Of a stretch of DNA of 64,000 nt, positions 32,413 through 41,259 are shown one piece after another; the first letter of the stretch is position 1, and the number at the start of each line of letters is the position of its first letter. The stretch spans positions 248,001 through 312,000 of the forward strand of contig NZ_JQMO01000003.1 in NCBI RefSeq assembly GCF_000744785.1, given 5' to 3'. The notes beneath the pieces are model-generated. The model did no database searches. It saw nothing but the letters and a program-made list of their open reading frames with translations, and was not told the DNA's origin. The translations under genes and the position numbers were made by a program. This DNA comes from Kitasatospora azatica KCTC 9699 (GTDB lineage: Bacteria; Actinomycetota; Actinomycetes; Streptomycetales; Streptomycetaceae).

Positions 32413-32440
32413 AGGGGTGACGGCCGTTGCCGTCACCCCT
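32413..32440. terminator. Bidirectional terminator
   Basis: Perfect 11-bp stem AGGGGTGACGG / CCGTCACCCCT with a 6-base loop between two convergent genes. The following TTGACTGACTGAC overlaps a CTGAC-N5-GTCAG palindrome at the luxC-fusion stop. Confidence 0.85.
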
Positions 32441-32454
32441 ACCGCTGACTTTGA

Positions 32455-32469
32455 CTGACTGACCGTCAG
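32455..32469. repeat. CTGAC-N5-GTCAG palindrome
   Basis: CTGACTGACCGTCAG overlaps the last codons of the LuxC-fusion gene. Third copy of the dispersed palindrome. Confidence 0.45.
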
Positions 32470-35000
32470 AGGTTGCGTTCCCGCAGGTCGACCACCTCGC
32501 GCAGCTTTCCGCTGCTCACGGTTCGCGCCAAGGCCTGCGCCGGCACCCACTCGACCCGCAGCTCAACCAGCCGGTCGCGCTCGACGGCCGCCGCCAGCTC
32601 CGGGTACCCGTCCAGGAACGCCCGAACCGCGGCCGCCTCGTCCAACAGGCCGCCAGAATGGTCCTCCAGACGAACCGTCAGCGACTCGCCCGTCGTCCCG
32701 CCCTCCGCGAGCACGATCTGCAGTGCTCCCCGGTGCCCCAGCTCCTGCTCCGCCACCGCCGCGATCCGCCGGTAGTTGAGGAAGTGGCTGCCGCTGCGGA
32801 AGATGTCCCCGAACCGGCCGAGCAGTTCGAAGCGCGGTGTGCGCCGCCCGCACCCGCACTCCCCCTCGACCCAACGGCCGAGGTCCCCGATCTCGTACCG
32901 GTCGAGGCGCTGGCCGCGCCGGGTGTGCGCGGTGAAGACCAGCCGTCCGGCCTCGCCGGGCGCCACCGGGCGGTCCTCGTCCCGGTCCAGGATCTCCAGC
33001 GTCTGCAGGCCGCTGAACAGGTGGTGCACCCGGGCCGGGGCGTGTGCGCACTGGTAGCCGAGCGGCCCGGCGTCCACGCTGCCGTAGGCCCCCGAGCGGA
33101 TCAGCTCGACGCCGAACTCCGCACGCAGCCAGTCCTGCTGGCTCTGCGGGAAGTGCTCACCGCCGAAGAGGACCTTCCGCACGCCCCGGTACGCCCGCAG
33201 CTCCTCCGCGCCCTCGGTGAAGACCCGCAGCAGGTAGTTCGGCATGCCGAACAGCGTGTCGACCCGGTGCTCGACGATCGCTCGGGCGACCAGCGCGTGG
33301 TCCTCCTGCGCGGCCATCGGGAACTGCACCGCCTGCAGCGTCTCCAGTACCGAGTAGAAGCTGTTGTAACCGCCGTAGAGCAGCCCGCCGAAGAACAGGT
33401 TCATCGCACGGTCGGTACGCGGGTCGAAGCCGGCCGCCAACAGCCCCTCGGCGCCCGAGCGCATGTGCTCGTGGTAGTCGTCCCAGCTGAAGGCGGAGAG
33501 CTTGGGCGCGCCCGAGCTGCCGCCACTGCGGAAGAAGACCTCGGCCCGGCTCAGATCGCCCTGCAGCAGCTCGAACTCGGTCTTCGCGGTCACCTCGACC
33601 TCGGGCACGGCCAACTCCCGCACGCCGACCAGGTCGTCCAGGCAGGCGTCACCGGCGAACCGCTCGTCCAACTGGACGTCCACCCGGCGGCTGTAGCGCT
33701 GCAGGGCGTAGACGCCGTCGTGCGGCTCGCCGTCGTAGCTGCCGAGCATGCCGCCGGGGACGGTGACCCGCTGGGCGCCGGCGGTGAGCACCAGGGCGGC
33801 CAGCACGGCGGTGTCGGCCCGCTCGGCGCCGATGCCGACGGTCTGCAGGTAGCGGCGCATCGGGCGCAGCACCTCGACGATCCGGGTGCGCGGCAGCGGC
33901 TTGACCCAGACCGTGCGGTGCAGCGGCGAGGCACGCAGCGCGCTGCGCAGGTCGGCGAGCACGTGCCAGCTGCCGTCGGGGGCCGCGTGCACCCTGGTCA
34001 GGCCGAGGTGCTGTTCCAGGCCGGCCACCAGCACGGTGTTGCTGATCTCCGCGCTCTCCAGCAGGTCCGGCTCGCGGGGTGAGAGCTCGGCGACGGCCTC
34101 GGCCAGCACGGCGGCGAAGCACTCGGCGAAGTCGAAGACCTGCTGCTCGTCCTCGGTGTCCAGGTAGACGACCTGCGGGCTGGAGCAGGCCTGCTGGTCC
34201 AGCCGGCAGATGTCGGCGGCGATCCCGCGCAGGGCCGCCGGCTCGGTCCAGGCGTCGGCGGTCAGGTAGGCGAAGGAGAGCTTGGGCCCCCAGTCGACCA
34301 GCCGGCAGCCGGCCGGCACCAGCGCGGCGACCCCGGCCAGCGCCTCCTCGCCACCCCAGGCGGCGACGGCGTCGGCCTGCGCACACAGCCGGGCCAACCA
34401 ACTGGTCCGGGTGGATGGGAAGGCCAGCGCGATCACCCGGGCGGCGATCGCGCCGGTCGGGTCCAGCGTCGCGAGCTCGGCCAGCAGCAGCTGGGTGAAG
34501 CGCGAACCACCGCTGGTCTTGGCCGCGTTCACGTTGCCGGCGAGCAGTCCTTCGATCACGCTGAGGGCTCCGGCCGCAGGCGCGTTGCCCGGCGTGACGT
34601 GCACCAGCAGGCCGACCGGCAGCCAGCCCTCGAAGATCTGCCGGCGGAAGTCGAAGCGGGCCAGCCGGCCCGGGTCGATCCCGCCGAGCTCGCGCATCAG
34701 CTTGCTCTCCAACGCCTCGCGCTCCAGCGCCTCGGCGACGTCGTGCAGGGTCCGTTCGGCCTCCGCTCCAGGTATCCGACTGTGGGTCAGCTCCTGTGCC
34801 AGCAGCTTCGCCTGCGTACTCGACGGGTCGCGCAGCGCGGCGGACAGCCGGTCACAGGCGGCCAGCACGGTCAACGGGCTGAGCCGGGGCTCGGCGAGCA
34901 CGGCGCGCAGCCGGGTGTCGAGTTCGTCCAGGCGGCGGTCGGCCTCGGCCTCGGAGACGAACTCCCCTTGCCAGTAGTGGGTCGGCTGATCGGTCGTCAC
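32466..35000 (-). CDS. LuxC-type acyl-CoA/acyl-protein reductase fused to a PaaK-like adenylation domain
   Basis: 844-residue two-domain fusion. Residues 1 to about 430 match LuxC, the fatty-acyl reductase of luminous bacteria. The nucleotide-binding segment is LLVHVTPGNAPAAG, and the catalytic Cys is Cys272 in LDQQACSSPQ. Residues about 440-844 form an ANL domain with FFRSGGSSGAPKLSAFSW near 488, GEHFPQSQQDWL, and a CGCGRRTPRFELLGR segment. Acid activation and reduction to an aldehyde could thus occur on one chain. The GTG start overlaps the luxE-like stop (GTGA). Such a fusion is not the standard lux arrangement. Confidence 0.9.
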   Translation of the reverse strand: MTTDQPTHYWQGEFVSEAEADRRLDELDTRLRAVLAEPRLSPLTVLAACDRLSAALRDPSSTQAKLLAQELTHSRIPGAEAERTLHDVAEALEREALESKLMRELGGIDPGRLARFDFRRQIFEGWLPVGLLVHVTPGNAPAAGALSVIEGLLAGNVNAAKTSGGSRFTQLLLAELATLDPTGAIAARVIALAFPSTRTSWLARLCAQADAVAAWGGEEALAGVAALVPAGCRLVDWGPKLSFAYLTADAWTEPAALRGIAADICRLDQQACSSPQVVYLDTEDEQQVFDFAECFAAVLAEAVAELSPREPDLLESAEISNTVLVAGLEQHLGLTRVHAAPDGSWHVLADLRSALRASPLHRTVWVKPLPRTRIVEVLRPMRRYLQTVGIGAERADTAVLAALVLTAGAQRVTVPGGMLGSYDGEPHDGVYALQRYSRRVDVQLDERFAGDACLDDLVGVRELAVPEVEVTAKTEFELLQGDLSRAEVFFRSGGSSGAPKLSAFSWDDYHEHMRSGAEGLLAAGFDPRTDRAMNLFFGGLLYGGYNSFYSVLETLQAVQFPMAAQEDHALVARAIVEHRVDTLFGMPNYLLRVFTEGAEELRAYRGVRKVLFGGEHFPQSQQDWLRAEFGVELIRSGAYGSVDAGPLGYQCAHAPARVHHLFSGLQTLEILDRDEDRPVAPGEAGRLVFTAHTRRGQRLDRYEIGDLGRWVEGECGCGRRTPRFELLGRFGDIFRSGSHFLNYRRIAAVAEQELGHRGALQIVLAEGGTTGESLTVRLEDHSGGLLDEAAAVRAFLDGYPELAAAVERDRLVELRVEWVPAQALARTVSSGKLREVVDLRERNL

Positions 35001-36169
35001 GAGGTCCCCTTGAGCAGTTCGGCGGCGGCGATGGCGCAGCTGCGGTTGCGGCTGAGTCCGGCCCGCCCGTGCACGGCGAACCAGGGTGTGGGCAGGCCGC
35101 AACCGCACTCCTCGGGCGCGTGCTGCGAGACCAGGTCGCCCATCAGGACGGACTGGGCCGGCACGGAGGTGATGTACGGCGAGACGAACTGGGCGTAGCC
35201 GCGCTCACCGTGCGGCAGCGGCTGCAGCGTGCGCACGTCGCGGACCAGCATCCGCGACCAGGTGGGCACGTGCAGGCGGTGGTTGGCGCACTCCATGTAG
35301 AGCACCGAGTGCTCGACGGCGCCGTAGCCGTCGCGGATCCGCTCGTCCGGGATGCCCAGCTGCTCGTGGATCCGCCGGTACAGCTCCGGCTTGGCGACCT
35401 GCTTGTCGACGTGGCCCTTCCAGCCGCCGCCGAAGACCACCAGCGACCTGGGGTTCAACTGGACGGGCGGCAGGCCGATTTCGCGCATCCGATCGAGGGT
35501 GAAGGAGAGGAAGGCGGGGAACCCGAGGATCCGCACCGGCGCACCCTCCTCGGCGAACCGCAGCAGCGCGCGGACACAGCCGAACGGGTCGAACTCGTGC
35601 CCGCTGCCGGTGTGCTTGAGCGCGTACTCGACCGAGCGGACCGGCGCGAAGTGGCACAGGTACTCGTCGGTGAACGAGGTGCCGAGGTTCAGCCCGGGGC
35701 GCGGCTGGTAGTTGGAGAGCAGGTAGTTGACCGGCTCCTCCTCGCCGAGCCAGCCGTAGGAGTCGAAGACCCGGGCGACCATCCGCTGGCCGTTGCGCAG
35801 TGTCCACTCGTCGAAGAACATCTGCGACTTCTGCCCGGTGGTGCCGGAGGAGGTGACGTGCAGCTTGACGTCCTGCTCCGGGATCGAGACCACCTCGTGC
35901 GCCTTGAAGAAGTTGGCGTGCACGTACGGCAGTCGGGCGAGGTCCTCGACGGACTCGAGCGGCCGGGCGAACGCCTCGCTGTCCGCCCACAGCTTGGCGA
36001 AGAACGGCGAGCGGGCCGCGTGCCAGGCATTGGACTCGTTCATCGCCCGCGCGAACAGCTGGTCGGCGTCCGCGCCGACGGCGTAGGGCTCGGCGATGTC
36101 GCACAGCCGCTGGACGTGCGCCAGCGCCTCCGGGTCCGGCACCTGGACCGGGTCGAGGTAAGCGACCAT
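34997..36169 (-). CDS. LuxE-type acyl-protein synthetase
   Basis: 390-residue LuxE/PaaK-family protein. ATP loop VTSSGTTGQKSQMFFDEW near residue 98, and conserved blocks FGGGWKGHVDKQV and IRDGYGAVEHSVLYMEC. LuxE activates a fatty acid as acyl-AMP and holds it as a thioester on a Cys for LuxC. ATG at 36169 is chosen: it follows GGGGGAGAGG and lies after a dispersed repeat. A GTG at 36226 overlapping the previous stop is possible but would translate the repeat. Four-base overlap with the downstream LuxC fusion. Confidence 0.88.
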   Translation of the reverse strand: MVAYLDPVQVPDPEALAHVQRLCDIAEPYAVGADADQLFARAMNESNAWHAARSPFFAKLWADSEAFARPLESVEDLARLPYVHANFFKAHEVVSIPEQDVKLHVTSSGTTGQKSQMFFDEWTLRNGQRMVARVFDSYGWLGEEEPVNYLLSNYQPRPGLNLGTSFTDEYLCHFAPVRSVEYALKHTGSGHEFDPFGCVRALLRFAEEGAPVRILGFPAFLSFTLDRMREIGLPPVQLNPRSLVVFGGGWKGHVDKQVAKPELYRRIHEQLGIPDERIRDGYGAVEHSVLYMECANHRLHVPTWSRMLVRDVRTLQPLPHGERGYAQFVSPYITSVPAQSVLMGDLVSQHAPEECGCGLPTPWFAVHGRAGLSRNRSCAIAAAELLKGTS

Positions 36170-36184
36170 ACGACTGGTGACCTC

Positions 36185-36208
36185 TCCCCCAGCCTCCGGC
36201 CGGGGGGA
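36185..36208. repeat. Streptomyces-type dispersed palindrome (CCCCCAGCCTCCGG class)
   Basis: Hairpin-forming sequence TCCCCCA-GCC-TCC-GGC-CGGGGGGA between the acetyltransferase and LuxE genes. Near-identical elements are scattered in intergenic regions of many Streptomyces genomes (from general knowledge). It may attenuate transcription inside the operon. Confidence 0.6.
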
Positions 36209-36222
36209 CCCCCACTGCTCGC

Positions 36223-37371
36223 TCACTGGAACACCCCGTGCGTGTTGAGGTACTGCTGCTTCCACAGCTCGATGTACTGCTCGGTGAACGGCTGGAAGGC
36301 CGCGTCGATGGACAGGCCGCGGAAGTCCAGCGGCTGCAGACTGCGGGCCATCACCACGTAGTCGCGGTAGCCGGCGCCCTGGCGGCGCATCGCCGGGTAG
36401 GCCGCCGCCGGCAGGAAGCCGTGCGCGAGCAGCAGTCGCAGGTCCTGGTAGCGGTCCAGTGGGACCAGCGCCTCGATGTGCGAGGCCCCGCACTCGGCGA
36501 GCCGGGCGATCAGCGAGTCGAACTCCTCGGCCAGTGCGGCCAGGCCGGGCCTGGCGCCGATCAGCGCGCAGTAGCCGTCGGCCGGGCTGAGCTGGGCGTA
36601 GACCTCGTGCCGGTTGTCCGCGGAGGCCAGCATCACGTTCGGCGTGTGGAACGGGTAGAAGCACAGCTCCGGGTCGGGGACCGCCTCGGCCATCCGCCGG
36701 CGGACGAACTGCGGGGCGTCGACGAACTCGAACCCCGGTCCGCCGGCGCCGGTCTGTCGGATCGGCAGTGGCTCGTGGTCGATGGCGGGCAGCGGCTGCT
36801 CGGGCAGGCCGACCGCCTCGTGCAGCGCCCGGACCAGGTCCCCCAACCCGGCCGGCACCCGGTCCACCGGCAGCCGCTGCTCCAGCACGCCGGCCCGGTG
36901 CTTGGCCAGCAGCACCATCGTCTCGTGGCGCTCGGCCTTGCGCAGGTTCGGGAAGATGCCGAGCGCCCGGAAGCCGGCGCTCAGACAGACCCGTTGCGGG
37001 GCGGTCGAGTTGGTGCGCGCGGTGGCGTAGACCGAGTCGGCGGCGTGCTCGCCGGTCAGCAGCAGCTCACTGAGCCGGCGGACCGCCTGGTGCGCCAACC
37101 CGGTGCCGCGGGCGTCGGGATGGATGGCCAGCCCCTGGAGCTTGCCGAGCCGGTTCTGCGGATCGACCGAGCCGATGATGGAGCCGATGATCCGCCCGCT
37201 GTCCGGCTCCCTGGCCACCAGCCAGGTGGTGCGCGGCGAGGCTATCTCCCGCGCCATCACGTCCGGGTCGGTGCCGATGGGCAGCGCGTAGCTGCTCCCG
37301 TAGACCTGCCGATAGAGCAACAACAGCCCGTTGATGTCACTCAGTTGAACGGCAGTGAACTGATGGGACAA
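36223..37371 (-). CDS. GNAT-family N-acetyltransferase, two-domain
   Basis: 382-residue protein. The N-terminal GNAT domain (about 1-155) carries the acetyl-CoA loop HPDARGTGLAHQAVRRL near residue 84. A second, GNAT-like C-terminal half ends in LLAHGFLPAAAYPAM. The TTG start is supported by GGGGAGG 5-7 bases upstream. It is the first gene of the operon with luxE- and luxC-like genes. It could acylate an amine formed from, or joined to, the activated acid, but this is inference. Confidence 0.86.
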   Translation of the reverse strand: MSHQFTAVQLSDINGLLLLYRQVYGSSYALPIGTDPDVMAREIASPRTTWLVAREPDSGRIIGSIIGSVDPQNRLGKLQGLAIHPDARGTGLAHQAVRRLSELLLTGEHAADSVYATARTNSTAPQRVCLSAGFRALGIFPNLRKAERHETMVLLAKHRAGVLEQRLPVDRVPAGLGDLVRALHEAVGLPEQPLPAIDHEPLPIRQTGAGGPGFEFVDAPQFVRRRMAEAVPDPELCFYPFHTPNVMLASADNRHEVYAQLSPADGYCALIGARPGLAALAEEFDSLIARLAECGASHIEALVPLDRYQDLRLLLAHGFLPAAAYPAMRRQGAGYRDYVVMARSLQPLDFRGLSIDAAFQPFTEQYIELWKQQYLNTHGVFQ

Positions 37372-37866
37372 AAATACCTCCCCGGTGTCACTGATGCGCC
37401 CACGGATCAGTGTGGTCTGCCGTGGCGCATCGCAGAACTGTCCTCACGATCGAATGCGTAGGCCCGGGTGGGGTGGGTCGCATGCGGAACTCCGCGTATG
37501 GCGGTTTCCGTGCCGCAGGGTCGCCGGATTGGGGATGGCCGGCGACTTGCGAGCCGAAAGGAGGAGAACGGCCGCGGGGTGACGCGACCAGCTCCCTCAC
37601 CCTAGCGCGCGGGCAGCCGCGCTGACCATTCGTCAGCCCTCTGACCAGCTCGGATGCAGGTCAAGTGCGATCGAGATCACAGCCTGTCGATGAACCGATA
37701 CAGCCGGGCACCGGGAACCGGCCGGGGTTGCACTGGTTTTCGGACAGTTCGTCAGACGCGTTCTTCATAAGGATTCTTGATGGTTGCCATAACGCCCCCT
37801 AGCAAACATCACCGGAAATCTCGGGGATTTCGATGACGGGCGGCCGAGCCCCTCGCGGTCCGGGCA
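37372..37866. other. 495-bp gap holding the operon promoter, no gene seen
   Basis: Upstream region of the acetyltransferase-luxE-luxC operon and downstream end of the Sap-family gene. Small ORFs here have no homology-like sequence. A CTGACCATTCGTCAG palindrome lies at 37622-37636. The stretch 37740-37810 is markedly AT-richer than its surroundings and could contain a promoter. No RNA gene recognised. Confidence 0.5.
37622..37636. repeat. CTGAC-N5-GTCAG palindrome
   Basis: CTGACCATTCGTCAG, the fourth and most divergent copy of the palindrome, in the upstream region of the acyl-reductase operon. Confidence 0.45.
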
Positions 37867-38511
37867 TCAGTTGACGAGTTGCAGGATGCTCTTCGCCATC
37901 AGCCACAGGCCCAACCCCAGCGAGAGTGACACGATGGCCTGATCCTGATGGCCGGCGATCCAGTCATGCAACGCGCCCAACCTGGCCTGCGCCGCCACCG
38001 GCTTGAACGTCGTGTAGAGCTCCATCACCAACAGGCTCGCCGTGGCCAGCAGGCAGTAGCCCACCAGGGACAGGTAGGTGGCGGCTTCGGAGAGATCCGC
38101 CTGGACCACCGTGGCGGCGCCTGCGCCGACCACGCCCCAGGGCTGCAGCAGCACCCCCATGCCCGCGGCCGTCCAGCCCGAGACGCTGTCAAGTCGTGCC
38201 AACCACTTGGGGGGCTTGCGGGGACGCTTGCCGCGCCGACGCTTGCGTTCCCCGTAGATCACCATGCCGAGGCCCAGCGCCAGCTTCACGGCCAGCGCCG
38301 CGGTGGACGAGGCGCTCTGGTGGGCCGGCGGCTTGCCACCGGTGATCAGCAGCACGCAGGCGATCACCACCACCAGGCTGGCGAGCCAGGCCAGGATGAA
38401 CGCCACCCCCTTGCGCACACCCTTCTCCGCGGACAGCAGCAGGATGAACGCCGTGTTGTGCACCGGCCCCAGGGTGATGGCCAGCCCGATGAGCAGGAGG
38501 TCGAGAACCAT
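37867..38511 (-). CDS. GAP/Sap (sulfolipid-1-addressing-like) membrane protein
   Basis: 214-residue protein with about six hydrophobic helices, opening MVLDLLLIGLAITLGPVHNT and continuing LLSAEKGVRKGVAFILAW. A basic cytoplasmic loop (ERKRRRGKRPRKPPKW) lies near residue 90. This matches the Sap/GAP family, named after a mycobacterial protein needed for lipid export, related to LysE-like exporters. It probably transports a small or lipid-like molecule. No partner genes. Confidence 0.82.
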   Translation of the reverse strand: MVLDLLLIGLAITLGPVHNTAFILLLSAEKGVRKGVAFILAWLASLVVVIACVLLITGGKPPAHQSASSTAALAVKLALGLGMVIYGERKRRRGKRPRKPPKWLARLDSVSGWTAAGMGVLLQPWGVVGAGAATVVQADLSEAATYLSLVGYCLLATASLLVMELYTTFKPVAAQARLGALHDWIAGHQDQAIVSLSLGLGLWLMAKSILQLVN

Positions 38512-38689
38512 CGCGTCTGCTCACCGCTCCACTCGGGGTCTGCTGACGGTACGGGGCCATCATGACCCGGGCTCGTCAGCCGGGGCATCTCGTCCGTACT
38601 CCGTTGGGCCGATCCGCAGCCGCACCCCGCAGGACAGCACCCCGCCGCCCCCGCCGACCGCGGGCCCAGCCGTGTGGCAGGCTGCACCC

Positions 38690-39637
38690 ATGCGTATCGG
38701 ACTGCTGGGCACCGGCCCCTGGGCGCAGCGCGTCCACGCGCCCGCCCTGGCCACCCACCCCGACCTGCGGTTCGTCGGCGTGTGGGGACGCCGGCCGCAC
38801 GCCGCCCGGGCGCTGGCCGCGCTGCACCGCACCGCCGCCTTCTCGGCGGTCGACGAACTGTTCGAGCAGGTCGACGCGGTATCGATCGCGCTGCCGCCCG
38901 AGGTCCAGTCACCACTGGCCGTACGGGCCGCCGCGAGCGGCTGCCACCTGCTGCTGGACAAGCCCGTCGCCACCGACGTCCGCCAGGCCGCCGAGGTCGT
39001 CAGCACGGCCGCCCGCCACGGCGTGGCCGGCCAGGTCTTCTTCACCCTGCGCTTCGACCGGGCCGTCGCGAGGTGGGTCGAGGAGCAGGCCGCCACCGGC
39101 GGCTGGTCGGGCGGTCACGCCAGCTGGCTGTCCAGCGTCTTCACCGATGCCGCCAACCCGTACGCCGCCTCGCCCTGGCGCCGGGAGAAGGGCCCGCTGT
39201 GGGACATCGGCCCGCACGTGCTGTCCGTCCTGCTGCCGACACTCGGGCCGATCGAAGCCGTCACCGCCTCGGCCGGCGCGGGCGACGCCGTCCACCTGAC
39301 CTTCCGGCACGGCGGCGGTGCCCGCAGCACCACGGACCTGAGCATGACCGCACCCGCTGAGGCCGCCGCGACGACGATCGAGCTGCACGGGGCCGACGGC
39401 ACGAGCCGCATGCCGTTCCGCGGTGCCGACCCGGTCGCCGCATTCCACCGCGCCATCGACGCACTCCTCGCCGACAGCCGGGTCGACGTCGGCCCGGTCC
39501 ACGTCGCCGCCGGGACCGTGCGCGCCGACGGAGCCGCTTCCTGCGACCTGGAGTTCGGGCTGACGGTGGTACGAATCCTCGCGGCCGCCCAGGAGGCGTT
39601 GACCTCCGGACGGACCGTACCCGTCACCACCCACTGA
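38690..39637 (+). CDS. Gfo/Idh/MocA family oxidoreductase
   Basis: 315-residue NAD(P)-dependent oxidoreductase. The N-terminal Rossmann domain has GLLGTGPWAQRVHAPAL at residue 4 and the LDKPVATD motif near 94, where EKP/DKP Lys is catalytic in this family. WDIGPHVLSVLLP near 168 carries the conserved Asp/His of the C-terminal beta-sheet domain. The substrate is probably a sugar or cyclitol-like compound, not predictable. Confidence 0.92.
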   Translation: MRIGLLGTGPWAQRVHAPALATHPDLRFVGVWGRRPHAARALAALHRTAAFSAVDELFEQVDAVSIALPPEVQSPLAVRAAASGCHLLLDKPVATDVRQAAEVVSTAARHGVAGQVFFTLRFDRAVARWVEEQAATGGWSGGHASWLSSVFTDAANPYAASPWRREKGPLWDIGPHVLSVLLPTLGPIEAVTASAGAGDAVHLTFRHGGGARSTTDLSMTAPAEAAATTIELHGADGTSRMPFRGADPVAAFHRAIDALLADSRVDVGPVHVAAGTVRADGAASCDLEFGLTVVRILAAAQEALTSGRTVPVTTH

Positions 39638-39647
39638 CCCGCCGACC

Positions 39648-40514
39648 TCAGACCGCCGTTGGCGCGCCGCCGAGTTGGTCTGCCAACGCCGTCAGGGTGA
39701 CACCCAGCGGCAGGCCGATCCTCGCCGTCGCGTAGTCGTCGCCGCGCGTCGCACCCTGGTTCACGATCACGACGGGCTTGCCGTGCTTGGCGGCGTGCCG
39801 CACGAAGCGCAGGCCGGACATGACGGTCAGTGAGGAGCCGAGGACCAGCAGCGCACGCGCCGCGTCGACCAGGGCGTAGCACCGCTCGACCCGTGGCTTG
39901 GGAACGTTCTCGCCGAAGAAGACCACATCCGGCTTGAGGATCCCGCCGCACACCTCGCACGGTGCGACTCGGAAAGCGGCCACCAGCGCGTCCGGTAGCT
40001 CGACGTCCCCGTCCGGCTTCACCTCGGCACCCGACTCCTCCGGCGCGCCGTTCAGCAGGTTCAGCCGCCGTTCGAGCTCCTCGCGCGTGCCGGAGCGCCC
40101 GCACCCCAGGCACACGACGCGGTGCAGGCCGCCGTGCAGTTCCACCGCGTCCAGCGTGCCCGCCGCGCGGTGCAGGCCGTCCACGTTCTGGGTGATCACC
40201 GCCGAGACGTGGCCACTGCGGCGCAGCTCCTCGACCGCCCGGTGCCCGGCGTTGGGCTCGGCTCCGGCGATCATTCGCCACCCGACATGACTGCGTGCCC
40301 AGTACCGGCGACGGGCCTCCTCGCTCGCCACGAACTCCTGGAACGTCATCGGCCGGTGGCGGCGCAGGCTGCCCGTGACTCCCCGATAGTCGGGAATACC
40401 CGACTCCGTCGAGAGCCCCGCACCACTCAGGACCACGACGCCTCGACCGGCCAGCAGGCGCGCCGCGTCCTCCACCCCGGCGAGCATCGGACTGAGCCTC
40501 GGACGCACATCCAT
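39648..40514 (-). CDS. NAD-dependent protein deacetylase, SIR2 family
   Basis: 288-residue sirtuin. NAD-binding motifs are GAGLSTESGIPDYRG near residue 31 and ITQNVDGLHRAAG near 107. The catalytic His is in VELHGGLHRVVC near 125. Zinc cysteines are CLGCG and CEVCGG, and PDVVFFGEN follows. A class II/III-like bacterial sirtuin that removes acyl groups from protein lysines, for example acyl-CoA synthetases. It is close to, but not in an operon with, the acyl-activating cluster. Confidence 0.94.
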   Translation of the reverse strand: MDVRPRLSPMLAGVEDAARLLAGRGVVVLSGAGLSTESGIPDYRGVTGSLRRHRPMTFQEFVASEEARRRYWARSHVGWRMIAGAEPNAGHRAVEELRRSGHVSAVITQNVDGLHRAAGTLDAVELHGGLHRVVCLGCGRSGTREELERRLNLLNGAPEESGAEVKPDGDVELPDALVAAFRVAPCEVCGGILKPDVVFFGENVPKPRVERCYALVDAARALLVLGSSLTVMSGLRFVRHAAKHGKPVVIVNQGATRGDDYATARIGLPLGVTLTALADQLGGAPTAV

Positions 40515-40620
40515 ACGGACAGGCTACCCACGCCTCGGGCTGTGACCGGAGTCACGGGGAACGTCCGGTCGCGTGGACCCCTCCTTCCTGCGTACCGACC
40601 GTCGCACCTGGAGGCCTGTT

Positions 40621-41259
40621 GTGAAGCGCCCTGTCCGTGTCGCCCTCTGGGCCGCACTCTCCGCCCAGTCGATCTGGTTCCTCACTCACGGGGCTGACGC
40701 CTTCGGGGTCTCCGTGCTGGTGGTGCTCGGCGGATTCGCCGCGCTGTCCGGCCGGTACCCGTGGACGGGTGTCCCGGTCCGGCTCCTGATGGCCGCCGAT
40801 TTCCTGCTCTCGGTCGGCGCCCGGTTCGGCGCCTTCGGCGGGCCGGATTCGCCGGGCGTGACCTGGGGCGACTTCGCGCACTTCACCGCGTACACCCGGC
40901 AGGTGGCCTCGTTCCTGCCGGCCGGACTGGCACCGACGCTCGCGGTGCTGGCCACCATCGCCGAGACCGGCCTCGGACTGGCCCTGCTGCTCGGGGTCCG
41001 GCTCCGGCGCACGGCCCTCGGTGCCGCCTGCCTGCTCCTCTCCTTCGGGATCTCGATGTCCGTCTCGCTGCCGGTCTCCGAGCAGTTCCACTACTGCGTG
41101 TTCGCGCTGGCCGCCGGCATGCTCGACCTGTCCACGGCCGACCGGTACCCGCTCAGCCTCGACCGCCCGCTCAGCGCGACTCGGGCGGCTCGGGCGACTC
41201 GCGCGGCTAAGGGGTCCGTGCCGTCCAGCGCACCGGGAGCGACACCGGACCACGGGTGA
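40621..41259 (+). CDS. DoxX-like integral membrane protein
   Basis: 212-residue protein with about five hydrophobic segments. The GTG at 40621 is chosen because GGAGG lies 6 bases upstream; an earlier GTG at 40573 lacks one. The region AVLATIAETGLGLALLLGVRLRRTALGAA resembles the DoxX core. The Arg/Ala-rich C-terminal tail is hydrophilic. Its 3' end overlaps the convergent cytochrome P450 gene by 53 bp. DoxX relatives participate in redox homeostasis; the role here is unknown. Confidence 0.78.
   Translation: MKRPVRVALWAALSAQSIWFLTHGADAFGVSVLVVLGGFAALSGRYPWTGVPVRLLMAADFLLSVGARFGAFGGPDSPGVTWGDFAHFTAYTRQVASFLPAGLAPTLAVLATIAETGLGLALLLGVRLRRTALGAACLLLSFGISMSVSLPVSEQFHYCVFALAAGMLDLSTADRYPLSLDRPLSATRAARATRAAKGSVPSSAPGATPDHG

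Noticed and set aside
36170..36226. GTG at 36226 as the start of the LuxE-type gene (start/stop overlap with the GNAT gene)
   Set aside because: It would translate a dispersed Streptomyces palindrome; ATG 36169 has a ribosome binding site and begins the homology-like sequence. Kept only as an alternative.
37385..37625. Small ORFs in the gap upstream of the acetyltransferase gene
   Set aside because: No ribosome binding sites at proper distance, no protein-like composition, mutually overlapping on both strands.
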